Positions 36,101 through 46,000 of a stretch of 64,000 nucleotides of DNA are shown one piece after another. The stretch's first letter is position 1; each line of letters opens with the position of its first letter. The notes beneath the pieces are model-generated. The model was not told the origin of the DNA. It ran no database searches and worked only from the letters and a program-made list of their open reading frames with translations. Source of the stretch: Chaetoceros tenuissimus (taxonomy: Eukaryota; Bacillariophyta; Thalassiosirophyceae; Chaetocerotales; Chaetocerotaceae); the NCBI GenBank assembly GCA_021927905.1, contig BLLK01000019.1:1-64000 (forward strand), written 5' to 3'. A program made the translations under genes and the position numbers.

Positions 36101-38460
36101 ACCCCAATTTCTTCTTCTTGTAGTATTAATTCTTCTTTGTCTTCAGCCTTCGAGTCAACAGGAGAGGATGATACAGGTGCAGATTTGCCAGTTCTCACTA
36201 CGTCAATGTCAACTACTGCAAAGGTTGCGGAATCATCTTCAACTCTTTTTCTGTTGCGTCCTCTTTTCTTCAAAGCTTTCTTCTGAGTAGAAGGAGCTGG
36301 ATTGTTAGTACTAGTACTAACCCTGTCGGCACTACTGGACGCACTGGTGCTACTACTAGCAGTAGGTAGTACTACACTTCTTACAGATTCCTCCTCGGCA
36401 TTCGCATCCCCATTTGAGACTCGATTCTCATCGGTTTCCATTGAATGCAGATGCACATTCTCCGAAGCTTCACTATTCTGTAAAGAAATGGATTAAAAAA
36501 TTGAATGAGTAAACTGATGATTCTAGATGCACAAAACAAATGTATTTTGCCTTTTTTTCCGCCAGAACGCCAGCACGCCCTCAGAATCGGGTGAAAATCA
36601 GAAATTTTCGGAGGAACAAAAAGACTTTCTCTCACTAAATTATTCTTATCTTACCTCCGCATCGGACACTGGAAATAAATAAATACACAAATTTAGAAAA
36701 GGAATGACGTCATACAATCGTACGAAAGAGACATGTATGTACTTACCAATGGTATCTTTATTCTCATCTTCCTTCCACTTTCCTACTTCAACATGTTCCT
36801 CTTCCTCTACTACCAACTTTCTCCCATTCCTGTTGCTTGAAACAGTTTCAACAGAATTGTTTTCTCCGAGTGGACCACGCATTCCATCAGTAGAATGCCG
36901 ATGAAGACCATCGCTTACGCTAGTTCCACCACTACTACGAATAAAAGCAATATCCTCCTGTTCCTCCAAATTATTTCCTTCGTCGAGTAGCTTCTTTTGC
37001 TCCTCCAGCATGATGGAGCCACTAACGACATCTTCCAAGAAAAACTCGGAACCCAACAGCTTCTCAGCTTCCACCTTTTTTTCACCATTTGCTACTTTTC
37101 CACCAGTAGCCAAGTAACCTTTCCCAATATCACCGGTCTCAGTATCCTGTATAAGAAAAAGAAGGAATTGTTAGTATTAGTCAGTGCTGAAGAGGATGCA
37201 CAACACACATCATAAATCAACAAGAGCGAAGCAGAAGTACAGATCAAGCGAAAAAAGAAAGAACAAAATAAAAATTACAGCTGTCAATAACTGCTGCTAT
37301 CGCAAAAGCACGTCTATGCTTCGGAGATTACACTGGCTTCATTCATAAATAGTTTAACACAGGTGCTCGTGAGTGACTTACACTGAAACCCTTTCCAACA
37401 GCATTCACAATAGCTTCCATATCCTCATCAAAAGTTCCGGAAGAACTCTCATCATGAATCAAAGAAGCTGAAGAAGTATGCTGTACGTTCTTCAGTCCAA
37501 CCTTTTTTCCTAGGCCGACTCCTCCAAACCCCACACCCTGTGAAGCAACTCCTTGGATGCTTCTAACGTTGCCCTATTAAAAATAAAATGGAGATTGTGA
37601 GTCACGTCCGTGGAGTTTATTGAAAGTAGGTTTTGAAAATATAACAAAACAAACGACGAGAGATAGACGATGGAAAATTAAATGTGTAGCACTTTCTCCT
37701 TGGATATTTCAAGGACCAACGTATCCTTCTTTGCTATGACGATGCAATGAGTATAGGAGTTCGATGCAATGAGCAAAGGAATAATGAAAAGATCTATCTT
37801 CATTCGCTCTTAATGTTTGCCTTGGAATATATCGCAAACAAACGACGACGAAAGATGGAAGACTTTGTAGTTCTTTCTCCTTGGATATTTCAAGGACAAG
37901 CGTATCCTTCTTCGCTTTGACGAGGCAACGAGCAAAGGAGTATTGATAGATCTATCTTTGTGTCATTGTTTTCGGTAACAATAGAAGACTGCTCTTGCTA
38001 ATTTCTCTACGAGCTCGCAAGGGATACATAGATACCGTCTCTGGCTAGCTAAGGAATATGCATATATTTCTTACAAGATTCAGTATTGAATGAATTTGCT
38101 CCTTGTCGGTCAACATATCCAAAGCTTCGAGTTTGCATTTTTCATGGGTTCTACGGTTCGAAATGAATCATATATGGACAGATAAATCTCGGAGCGGATG
38201 CTAGACGAACCGAACAATTCAAAGAGAGGAAATGCTACAAAGAGTTGATGAAAGGATTCTCCAGGTATGGTCCATGGCCGATTTCAAACGATTCATAATG
38301 CTTCAGATCGATATGTACTTACATCATTCATCATCAGATTCTCTCCTCCTCCTCCTTTAGAAGATACAGATGACACTGGATCGCGACGAAGACCTTGCCG
38401 CCCTTGTACAGGCGACGCAATGCATAATAGCGTAGCTAATGAATATAGATTTACAATCAT
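24721..38460 (-). CDS. Giant modular secreted/type I membrane protein, 17 exons, about 3,836 aa
   Basis: My exon model (minus strand, 5' to 3'): 38460-38323, 37573-37382, 37146-36747, 36668-36655, 36477-34915, 34853-33572, 33496-33360, 33250-33187, 33038-33028, 32962-31274, 31176-29625, 29540-28714, 28640-28499, 28436-27973, 27909-27193, 27112-26095, 26021-24721. Every intron has GT-AG borders and every phase agrees, giving one 11,511-nt frame. Exon 1 encodes a signal peptide (MIVNLYSLATLLCIASPVQG). In order: PSxxPS linkers, Cys-rich repeats (about 440-700), a jelly-roll-like segment, an F5/8C-like domain (about 879-1002), a C-type lectin domain (about 1685-1798), a second lectin-like domain (about 1840-1960), an FN3-like region, Cys-containing beta-rich segments, an MRKEDA-type coiled coil and a C-terminal helix (SIAIIVGTVVMIGGAMF) with a short basic tail. 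Role inferred: surface recognition or adhesion. It could instead be two adjacent genes. Confidence 0.72.
33028..33038 (-). other. 11-bp micro-exon (exon 9)
   Basis: GAGCTCATGAG, preceded by a long pyrimidine tract ending CTTCTTAG and followed by GTAAGTAATA. It joins exon 8 (one base left over) to exon 10 in phase, adding GAHE. Confidence 0.62.
36655..36668 (-). other. 14-bp micro-exon (exon 4)
   Basis: TGTCCGATGCGGAG, preceded by TTATTTCCAG and followed by GTAAGATAAG. It corrects the phase between exon 3 (which leaves one base) and exon 5, adding VSDAE. Confidence 0.7.
37574..38322 (-). repeat. Long intron 1 with a tandem duplication
   Basis: At about 750 bp this intron is several times longer than the others. 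It contains a tandem repeat with a period of about 190 bp: TTTCTCCTTGGATATTTCAA and its surroundings occur near 37690 and 37880, each followed by CGTATCCTTCTT. Confidence 0.65.
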
Positions 38461-39545
38461 TACACTTTTCAAAGAGAGTAACTGGTTTGCAATTCACTTG
38501 TCTTCAATTCTCTGAGTACATGAAAAGACGGTGAAAATCATGAAAATCTACCTCCTGCTCTAGAAAAAAACCAGGCCAGCCCGCCTTCTGAATCAAGTCT
38601 TGAAGAAGTCTATTTATCATTGATATCTCCTTGAAAATAGATAAAAGAGACTTTTTTAAGATGTCATCCTCATTGTGACAGCTATTTTTTACTAAAATAA
38701 TATCTTGCTTTTTCCAAAAAATTAAGTCCCGCTTGTTCATCTCTTTTCACTTAAGGGGCGGTGTTTTTCACATGGGAGGTTTATGGTTCGCCATTTTTGA
38801 CATCTGTTTGAAATCGAGGTTGAGTCTACGACTACAAAATCTTCAAAATTACCAAAATCTCTTCCCCGTTCCCCTACAGATGTAACACACAAAAAAGAAG
38901 GATGATAGTATCTTATAATTAACATCTATATAGACACATATTTTGCGAAATATATATAGTTGAATATTTTCAACTATTAGTTGTAATTTTCAAATATTTT
39001 TTATAAATTTTTAAATATGTAAATGATCTTCAACTATGTTTCTTTTACGTACACATTCATATTTGAAAATTTTTAAATATGAATTTTACACTCTAGCTAT
39101 CTAAGTAAACTTCAATCGACACGGACGGCAAGCCGTAACATCTCCTAACAAAGCTAAATACCCCCAATATATGGCTAAAATACCTCTATTTGACAAAAAT
39201 TAGGCCATTTATCCGTCAGATGTACAATGTCGTTTCATTGTTTATTTCTTTGAGTTTCAATTGCTCACCATTTCGTTCCGTTTCCTCATGTTGTTTCTCA
39301 TTGTTTCCATCTCTAAAGCATATACAAACACAATAGAATTCTTCCAATATGTAAATTTACAATTTTAAATATGTTCAACTTTGTTATAATAGAAAATGGT
39401 AGCGCAAACTTAACAGTAGAATGTAGTAAATAGTTTTGATTTAATTTAATTATAAAGATGTAAGAAATAGATACAATCCGATTATTTATTCTGGTTTTAG
39501 ATGTAATTTAATTTGCTACAACAATATTGTTTGTGTATTCTGCAG
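38461..39545. other. AT-rich intergenic DNA upstream of the giant gene
   Basis: Contains the giant gene's 5' flank. A small perfect palindrome, TAGTTGAATATTTTCAACTA (38957-38976), lies in a run of ATTTTTAAATAT-type sequence. The minus-strand frames at 38504-38740 and 38737-38925 are not convincing genes. Confidence 0.6.
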
Positions 39546-39772
39546 TTGTCTTTGCCGTTTACTCCAAGAGTGCCAGAAGAGAAAGGAATATTTACGCCTT
39601 TGTTTGTGGTGTCACGAAACTTGATCTTGCCGGTAACTATTTTGAATTCAATCATATTCTTTTGGCTTTAGATCATTCATCAGCTATTCTGTCTCATTTG
39701 TAAAAGCTTAAAAAATAGTGTTTTGTTTTCGAACAGATTCAATGGGCAGCCGCTATGCTCGCTCCTTCCTAA
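39546..39772 (+). CDS. Possible last two exons of a small gene (5' end not found)
   Basis: An exon-like stretch 39546-39632 follows TATTCTGCAG and ends before GTAACT; it reads LSLPFTPRVPEEKGIFTPLF and onward. After a 104-bp GT-AG intron, 39737-39772 continues in phase (IQWAAAMLAPS, stop). The composition looks protein-like and is much less AT-rich than the surroundings. I found no upstream exon or start codon, so this may be a gene remnant. Product unknown. Confidence 0.3.
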
Positions 39773-39990
39773 ATCATCGAATATATAGTAATCATGTTTG
39801 CTTTTCTACAAACAAATACTAAAACTCTTATCATATAAGCGATCGAAATTCCCGATATGATCGATTAAAGCATGTGTTTGGCAAATCTATTACAGTTTCA
39901 GTACATAAAGCTCGAAAGACAAAATTCTTTTCCTGTCCTAACTTCGTGCAGCAGCTATCACAGTGAGCCATAACATTTTTTATAGTCAAT

Positions 39991-40063
39991 ATCCAGCGAC
40001 CCCGACTTAGACATATACTTATAGGGTACTGATAAAGACTTGTGTAAGTCGGGGTCGCTGGAT
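39991..40063. other. Perfect 19-bp inverted repeat (GC-rich hairpin)
   Basis: ATCCAGCGACCCCGACTTA (39991-40009) is perfectly complementary to TAAGTCGGGGTCGCTGGAT (40045-40063), with a 35-nt AT-rich loop. It stands out by its GC content in a strongly AT-rich spacer. It could be a structured RNA, a small mobile element's core or a protein-binding site. Confidence 0.8.
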
Positions 40064-40271
40064 TTTACTTTTGCGACGAGTTATGCACTCGCATCTATCA
40101 AATTTTATGAGTTAATTAACTTTTTCTCGTTGAGTTGAACGAGTTAAGTCCCATCTTGTATTTTTCACATCGTGTAAAAATTGGTGGCTATGAAGCAATA
40201 GGCCATTTATTCTGGTATGTCTTGTACGTGTCCACGGAGATGTTGCTTCCCCCCTATTCTTGCCGTCCGTG

Positions 40272-42490
40272 CGAATCTTTGAAATATTTAGCTATGTATT
40301 TTGAGTCCCATCTTAAATTTGAATGTTAAGTCCCATCTTTGAAAATTATTCAAAAAAAAGAACAAACTGGAATTCATTCGATATGCAATCCGATGACACC
40401 TCTAGCGATGAAACTGAGGATCACGAGTATAAACCATCTTCGCTCAATACTTTAAATTAATACATTCAAGTTTTACTTCTCTTCTAGAGTCCATGGTACT
40501 TGAGTAAATCTAAATAATGTAGTCAATTTCCTTGCTCAAAAAGTAAATATGCATGCAATTTAAGTATAATTCAAATACACAGCCCTGCATGGCTGATCAG
40601 CAATCGGTTCTTCTATATAAATAATGAGGATCACGAGCTTGTGGAACAAATTGAAGCTTATATTCATATAGCATAGCTGTAAAACGTTATTTCTAGTCTA
40701 TTTTTCCGATATTTCAACATTGTTTTTTCGTATGGTTTGATCTGTAGTGGTCTCAGAAGCTCCAAAACTTCGTCATAGTATCTATTTGTAATGGTGGTTT
40801 GGAATTACTACGAATTATAGCTCCTTCTATTCGAGTAATAAAAAAACAAGTACCGATAGCATATTTTGACTAATTTTGAAAGTCTTTCTGAAGGAATGAA
40901 TAGATTGAGAAAAGTATGTATACGTTCTCAAAATGACATGGGTAGGATATAAAAGGCTTAACATATGTATGGATTCGAAGTATAACCGCTCAAAAAACTT
41001 CAACTATACAAAATGCGCCATTTGGGCACGTTATTACCTCTAGAAAGGGTCGAGGTAAGTCATCTTTAACTCAGCGTCTCTAAAAGTTACAAATAAGCCT
41101 CCTTCACTTTACTTCTCTCGTTAAAAATCAACTTTAATGGTTCTTAGGTAGATGTTATGCTATCCTATAATTAATTTTTGGCTCAATACAAGTTTGGAGA
41201 AGCGAAAGAAAGGATATAAGTATAATACCAATGACGGTCTAGTCAAATGTACGCCATATGTAAAATATATTGTATATTTCTATGAATTTGACTTACGAAA
41301 AGTTAGAATATATATATATATGTACAAGATCGAATTATCTATATCGCATTACAGAATGTATCTATGGTGTATCAGGCTTCTAAACAAAAATATTTTTATA
41401 AATGTGTGAGAATAAATCGAACAGGTATTAGACGTTATAATATACCTACCTAATACGTACGTATTTTTAAAATCGAGTGTCAACGTGGTGAAACGGTCAT
41501 TCCAAAAACCTCTTCAACGGAACGCAACACAGCTGCAGCACACAAAAAGGTACATAATTCATAATTCATTCCAACACACCATCACACTACACCATGATAT
41601 GAACATTATATACATACAATATCAAAATAAAGACACGGATATGCAGCAATAGTAAGCGTAGGAAAGAAGAGGGAACCGCGGTTGCTTCTCTTGTATAGAA
41701 TTGAAGCAGCCAGCTAGGAGTCGAGCAACGAATCGAACAATCATGATATGTGTACGTATTGCCACTTTGTTTTCCACTGTCCTCCTTTTCATATCAAAAC
41801 TAATTCACTCTTTCTACCAAATAGAAATATCTGTTTTGCACGTGATGAACTTTTCGCTCAAAGGAAGCAACTGGAGCGATTGGAAAAGGTGAGTCTGTTA
41901 TTCCTTCTTTCCCTGTCTCTTTCATATCGATCACTTTCTAACTGATTCAGCTTTTTACAATTGATATAGGAAGCCTCCATGAGCAAGTAGGACAGGAAGA
42001 AGAGAAGCAATATTGAATTTGTGATAGTAGTATTTGTGGGTAATAGGAGTGGACAGTGTTTGAGGTGGAGGAGTCGATGGTTCTAGTCTAAGTCGTTCGT
42101 TGATGTAATGGTTGCATAAACTAAAGTAGAATTGAATATACATCAAAATATAAAACTTCGTATGAATTAAATAGCATAGATATAAATATAAACAATTCAA
42201 AATATAAATTTTGGTCTACATAAAATTTAAATCCTACTTTTTCGCATTTCAAATTTGTTTTCGAAATAGATTCCAAACTTTAAAATACATATCTTGTTCG
42301 TAAAATATATATTTTAAATATTAATGGCAACCCTCAACCAATATTTTGCAATATATTTTAAGGTAAAATATTTACCTATATAGATGAAAATCTATACTAC
42401 TATCAACAATGGACACTAATGGAAGCTTCAAGTAGCTATAGACAACAATCAGCAACAGTGGAACAAGGACTAGAGAAAAGATGAGCGAGG
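40272..42490. other. Gene-poor AT-rich intergenic DNA
   Basis: Mostly featureless. A 25-codon acidic frame at 40384-40461 (MQSDDTSSDETEDHEYKPSS) shares GAGGATCACGAG with a site near 40625. At 41829-41997 there is an exon-intron-exon pattern (ARDELFAQRKQLERLEK, a GTGAGT donor, an ATATAG acceptor, then EASMSK and stop) that may be the end of a small spliced gene. Neither is secure enough to call. Confidence 0.4.
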
Positions 42491-42780
42491 AGCGAGGGCA
42501 GCAATAGACAGTGATTGAACTTTGAGATCAATGAAATTCGTGTGGATCTCATTATATCATTCTACGAAATATGCATCAACTTGGAATAGGGCGCTCACAT
42601 CCTTTTCTCTATTGATAAAGTCGCGCAGCTTTTGAAACAAGAGGATACTTGAAAAAAGCGAAACTTTTCTGTGAAATACATGAATATTTTGCTGAAGAGA
42701 TGTTAGAAGGATGGTCTAGAGGTGGCGATTACGATTGCGAAGAGGACGAATCCATTTTACAGCCATATAGGGTTATTTGA
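42491..42780 (+). pseudogene. Relic of a protein-coding gene, unidentified
   Basis: Pieces in two frames read like protein: LNFEINEIRVDLIISFYEIC, then (after a stop) GAHILFSIDKVAQLLKQEDT, then one frame over KKAKLFCEIHEYFAEEMLEG ending at a TGA at 42778-42780. The flow of sense across frames suggests a decayed helical (perhaps TPR-like) gene. The remaining 220 bp to 43007 show nothing. Confidence 0.3.
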
Positions 42781-43007
42781 GGGGATGGCTCAGCGATGAG
42801 CCTAAAAACCCGTTTGAAACTCACTTTTTTGGAGGTTCTATCCGCACATTTCCAGCATTCAATACGGGGTTATGAGCAAAAATGAACATCTGTGGCACTT
42901 CGCAAAAATACGTGATAAGGATAAGGTGAGAAAACAACAAATCATCAATTGAAATGATGAAATGCCACTATACTGAGTACCACATTCCACAAATAATATT
43001 GTTACTG

Positions 43008-46000
43008 TTATATGGCTGTTGCCCCAGTATTCCTACTTGATCTACTCTTTGTCTTATTTCGATCTGGACTCTCTCCGGTCTCTGCTATCAAAAAGTTTAC
43101 AAACTTTTCTCGTATGTTATCACCATCAATATTCTCTGGAGGTGGATTCAAAGGAGGTGCTAATGATCCTATCAAACCATGAGGACTATTCTCTGATATG
43201 CCACACTTTTCTTTATCGGCTTCTGTAAAATGCAAAAGGCTAGACATGACTTGAAGTACTTCTCGTTTGCTCTTTCCGCTTTTCGAATACCAGTCTAGCA
43301 AGATATTTTTAATCAATGAACGATCAATCACGTCTTCTTCATTGCTATGAAGTCTTTTGATTGCTTCATTCAATGATTGTCGAAGGTTTGCATTTTCCTT
43401 TTTGATTGTCTCTTGCTTTGATTCCATTTCTCGAATATCATCCATCATATTCGTCACTGCTTGATTCGAAGCTATTTGTATTTCTTCAATGACGCGATCA
43501 TTCTCCTTCTTGAGACTCGCAAGAGCCAATTCATGTGCTGATATCAAAGCTTCTTCTGCAGATTTCTTTGTTTCTTCCAGTAATGCAAGTTCGGCTTCTC
43601 GTTCAGTCTCAAATGCTTCCATTGCAATCTGAAGATTGTTACTTGCAGTCATTGCTCTTACATGATCTGCTTTTGCAACCTCAAGATCGGCTTGGACTGC
43701 TGCAAGTTGCTGCTGAAGATCAAGTACTTGAGCCTTCGCTTCGTCACGCTCTGCCGTAAGAGTAGCTGTATTAGTCTCTTTTGAATCTTGCAGTGTAAGA
43801 ACCTTTTTTGCCTCTCTATCTCTTTCTTCCTTTAGTAATTGATTCTCAATCTGAAGACCAGTCACGTCCGAAGAAGTCTTTTCCAACCTTTCCAGTTTCT
43901 CCGTAAGTGCTTTATTCTTTGCCTCAAGATCTTCCACCATTTGATGCAACTCATCAGCTTCGTCTTCCACTTCATCGTGCTCCTTTTCTTTTGCCATTAA
44001 TATATTCTGCAACTCCTTCACCAACAGTTGTGATTCCTTGAGCTCTTCTTTCTTCTTATCAGCACGTTCATTTGCAGTATGCAGTTTCTTTTCCATTTTC
44101 GAAAGATCCTTTGTGTATTGACCATCCAATGACTGCTTTTGGCTTTCAAGTTCTACATGCAATTGCTGATTTGCCTGTACCTTGAAGTTATCAAAATCAT
44201 GGCGAATATAACTCAATTCTGAATCCTTTTCCAGTAGTTGATTTGTTAAAAGCTCCACCTTTGCCATGACTGCATTCATTTCATCACCTTCTTGCGAGGC
44301 TACTTCTTGTCGATATTGTTCAAAGCTCGCTTGCATACGTTGAAGTTCTTCTTCCTTAGCCGCTACAACTTCTTCCATGGTACTAATGTCTCGTTGCATT
44401 TCACGTTCAAGCTCTTCTCGACTAGCAAGTATTTCTTCTTCAAACTGCTGTCTATTCTCTTCCTTTTCGAGCAGAGTATTCATGGATTCCTTTGCTTTTA
44501 GAATTTCTGCTTCTGCGTGACTGCTTTGTTCCATGAGTGTCGTATTTTGTTTACGAAGTGAAAGTACTTCTTGCTCAAGTTCGCTACGTCTATTCGATTC
44601 ATTTTGCATATTTTCCTTCAAAAGTTGAATCTCTTGTAGCAAATCTTTAACTTGTACATTTCCAGATGCAAGGTTTTTGATTTCCGTATCTTTTTCATTC
44701 AAGGCATGCTGCAATGTAGCCAATTGCTCTTCATGTGCAATTCTAGTACTTTCCTTCTCTGCCTCCAACTTTGCCTCGAGTTCAGCAAGCTCTTGTATTT
44801 GAAGTTGCTTTCTTTCATACTCTTGTTCTTCCGCAGCAATTCTTTCTGCTTCACGCCTCTCTTGATCCAATAGCTTTTGCTTTTCTACTTCTTCCATACG
44901 TATACGTTCATCTTCATGAACTTTTTGCAGTTCCAGTTCTTGTTGCATCCGTTTCTGCTTTTCCTCTTCTAAACGCAACTGCAATGCCTCAGCTTGTGCT
45001 TCCAACTGAATCCGTTCTTGTTCAAGTCTAGTCAATTCGTTTTCCGCAACCAAACGCATCTGTTCTTGCCGTTGAACCTCGAGTCTTTCAAGTTCTTCTA
45101 ATTTGGCAATCTCTTCATCGTCCTCTTCCTCCCCAAGACTTTCATTTTCCATAGTCTTGAGTCGTTGTTCTTGTTGTACACGCAATTCCAATGCTTGTGC
45201 TTTCGCTTCCAACTGAATTCGTTCTTGTTCAAGTCTAGTCAATTCATTTTCCGCAGCTGTACGAAGTTTCTCTTGCTGTTCTACCTCAAGTCGTTCTTGC
45301 TCTTGTAGTCTCGCCAATTCTTCCTCCTCCTCTTTTGCAAGTCTTTCGCGTTCCATAGCCTCCATACGAAGACGTTCCTCTTCTTCTTCCTCCTCTTTTT
45401 CCTTAGCTATACGCAATTTCTCTTGTTCTTCTTCCATTGCCTTTGCCCGTTGTTCTTCTTCCACTCTCAATTGCAAAGCTTGTGCTTGAGCCTCCAATTG
45501 AATCCTTTCTTGCTCTAGCCTCTTCAATTCATTCTCAGCCGCTATCCGTAGCTGTTCTTGCTGTTCTACTTCTAATCGTTCTTGCTCTTCCAATCTAGCT
45601 AGTTCTTCTTCTGCAAGCCGTTCACGTTCTAGTTCTTCTAGACGTTCTTGTTCTTCAAGTCTAATAATACGTTCAGCCTCCTCTGCTTCACGTTTCAGTC
45701 TTTCCTGTTCCTCCTCCTCCTTCAATCTAAACTGTTCCTGTTCCAATTTCAGTTTCTCCAATTGTTGTGCTTCCAATAACAATCGTTCATGCTCTAGTCT
45801 CAATTCTTCTTCTTGTCGTCCAAGTTCTTTCGCCTGTTGATCTTGAATTTGTTCTTCCAATTGTTGCTGTTTCATGAGCCGATCTTGTTCCTCTGCTTCC
45901 AATTTCAACCGTTCCATCTCTAGTCTTTGTTGTTCAGCTTGTTCCAATTCAAGTTGTTCTATACGTTGCTGTTCGAGTCTAGCCTTTTCCTCCTCTTCTA

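Larger units (their letters stand above)
33187..38460 (-). other. N-terminal half of the giant gene (possible separate gene)
   Basis: Exons 1-8. After the signal peptide come Gly-rich and acidic segments, a KKKKKKKNKS basic stretch, and Pro/Ser linkers. Exon 5 carries two tandem A+B pairs of Cys-rich units: A of the form W...GGTSxYSGMKCEDxxND...CxTIK...GEACCACGG, B of the form CQDExDWF...C...NKSVREACCVCGGG. Exon 6 has a segment paralogous to one in exon 10 (DHTGF...GNAWK), then an F5/8 type C (discoidin)-like domain beginning RADNIALKKTT, then a possible beta-trefoil (QLFYIQASENNIRLES). If the transcript read through the donor at 33186, the protein would end KDFLF-stop, so this half could be a free-standing secreted protein. 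Confidence 0.5.
39120..40271. repeat. Weak inverted-repeat pair, possible remnant of a DNA element
   Basis: CACGGACGGCAAG (39120-39132) followed by AACATCTCC (39137-39145) recurs inverted as GGAGATGTT (40236-40244) and CTTGCCGTCCGTG (40259-40271). The order fits imperfect terminal inverted repeats about 1.15 kb apart, but no target duplication is clear. Confidence 0.3.

Noticed and set aside
38504-38925. Two minus-strand frames (78 and 62 codons) upstream of the giant gene
   Set aside because: No start context, homology-like pattern or splice partners; likely 5' flank of the giant gene.
40384-40461. 25-codon acidic frame MQSDDTSSDETEDHEYKPSS
   Set aside because: Too short and isolated; may be a gene remnant but cannot be supported.
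41024-41055. Exon-like MRHLGTLLPLERVE ending at a GTAAGT donor
   Set aside because: No acceptor downstream gives a sensible continuation.
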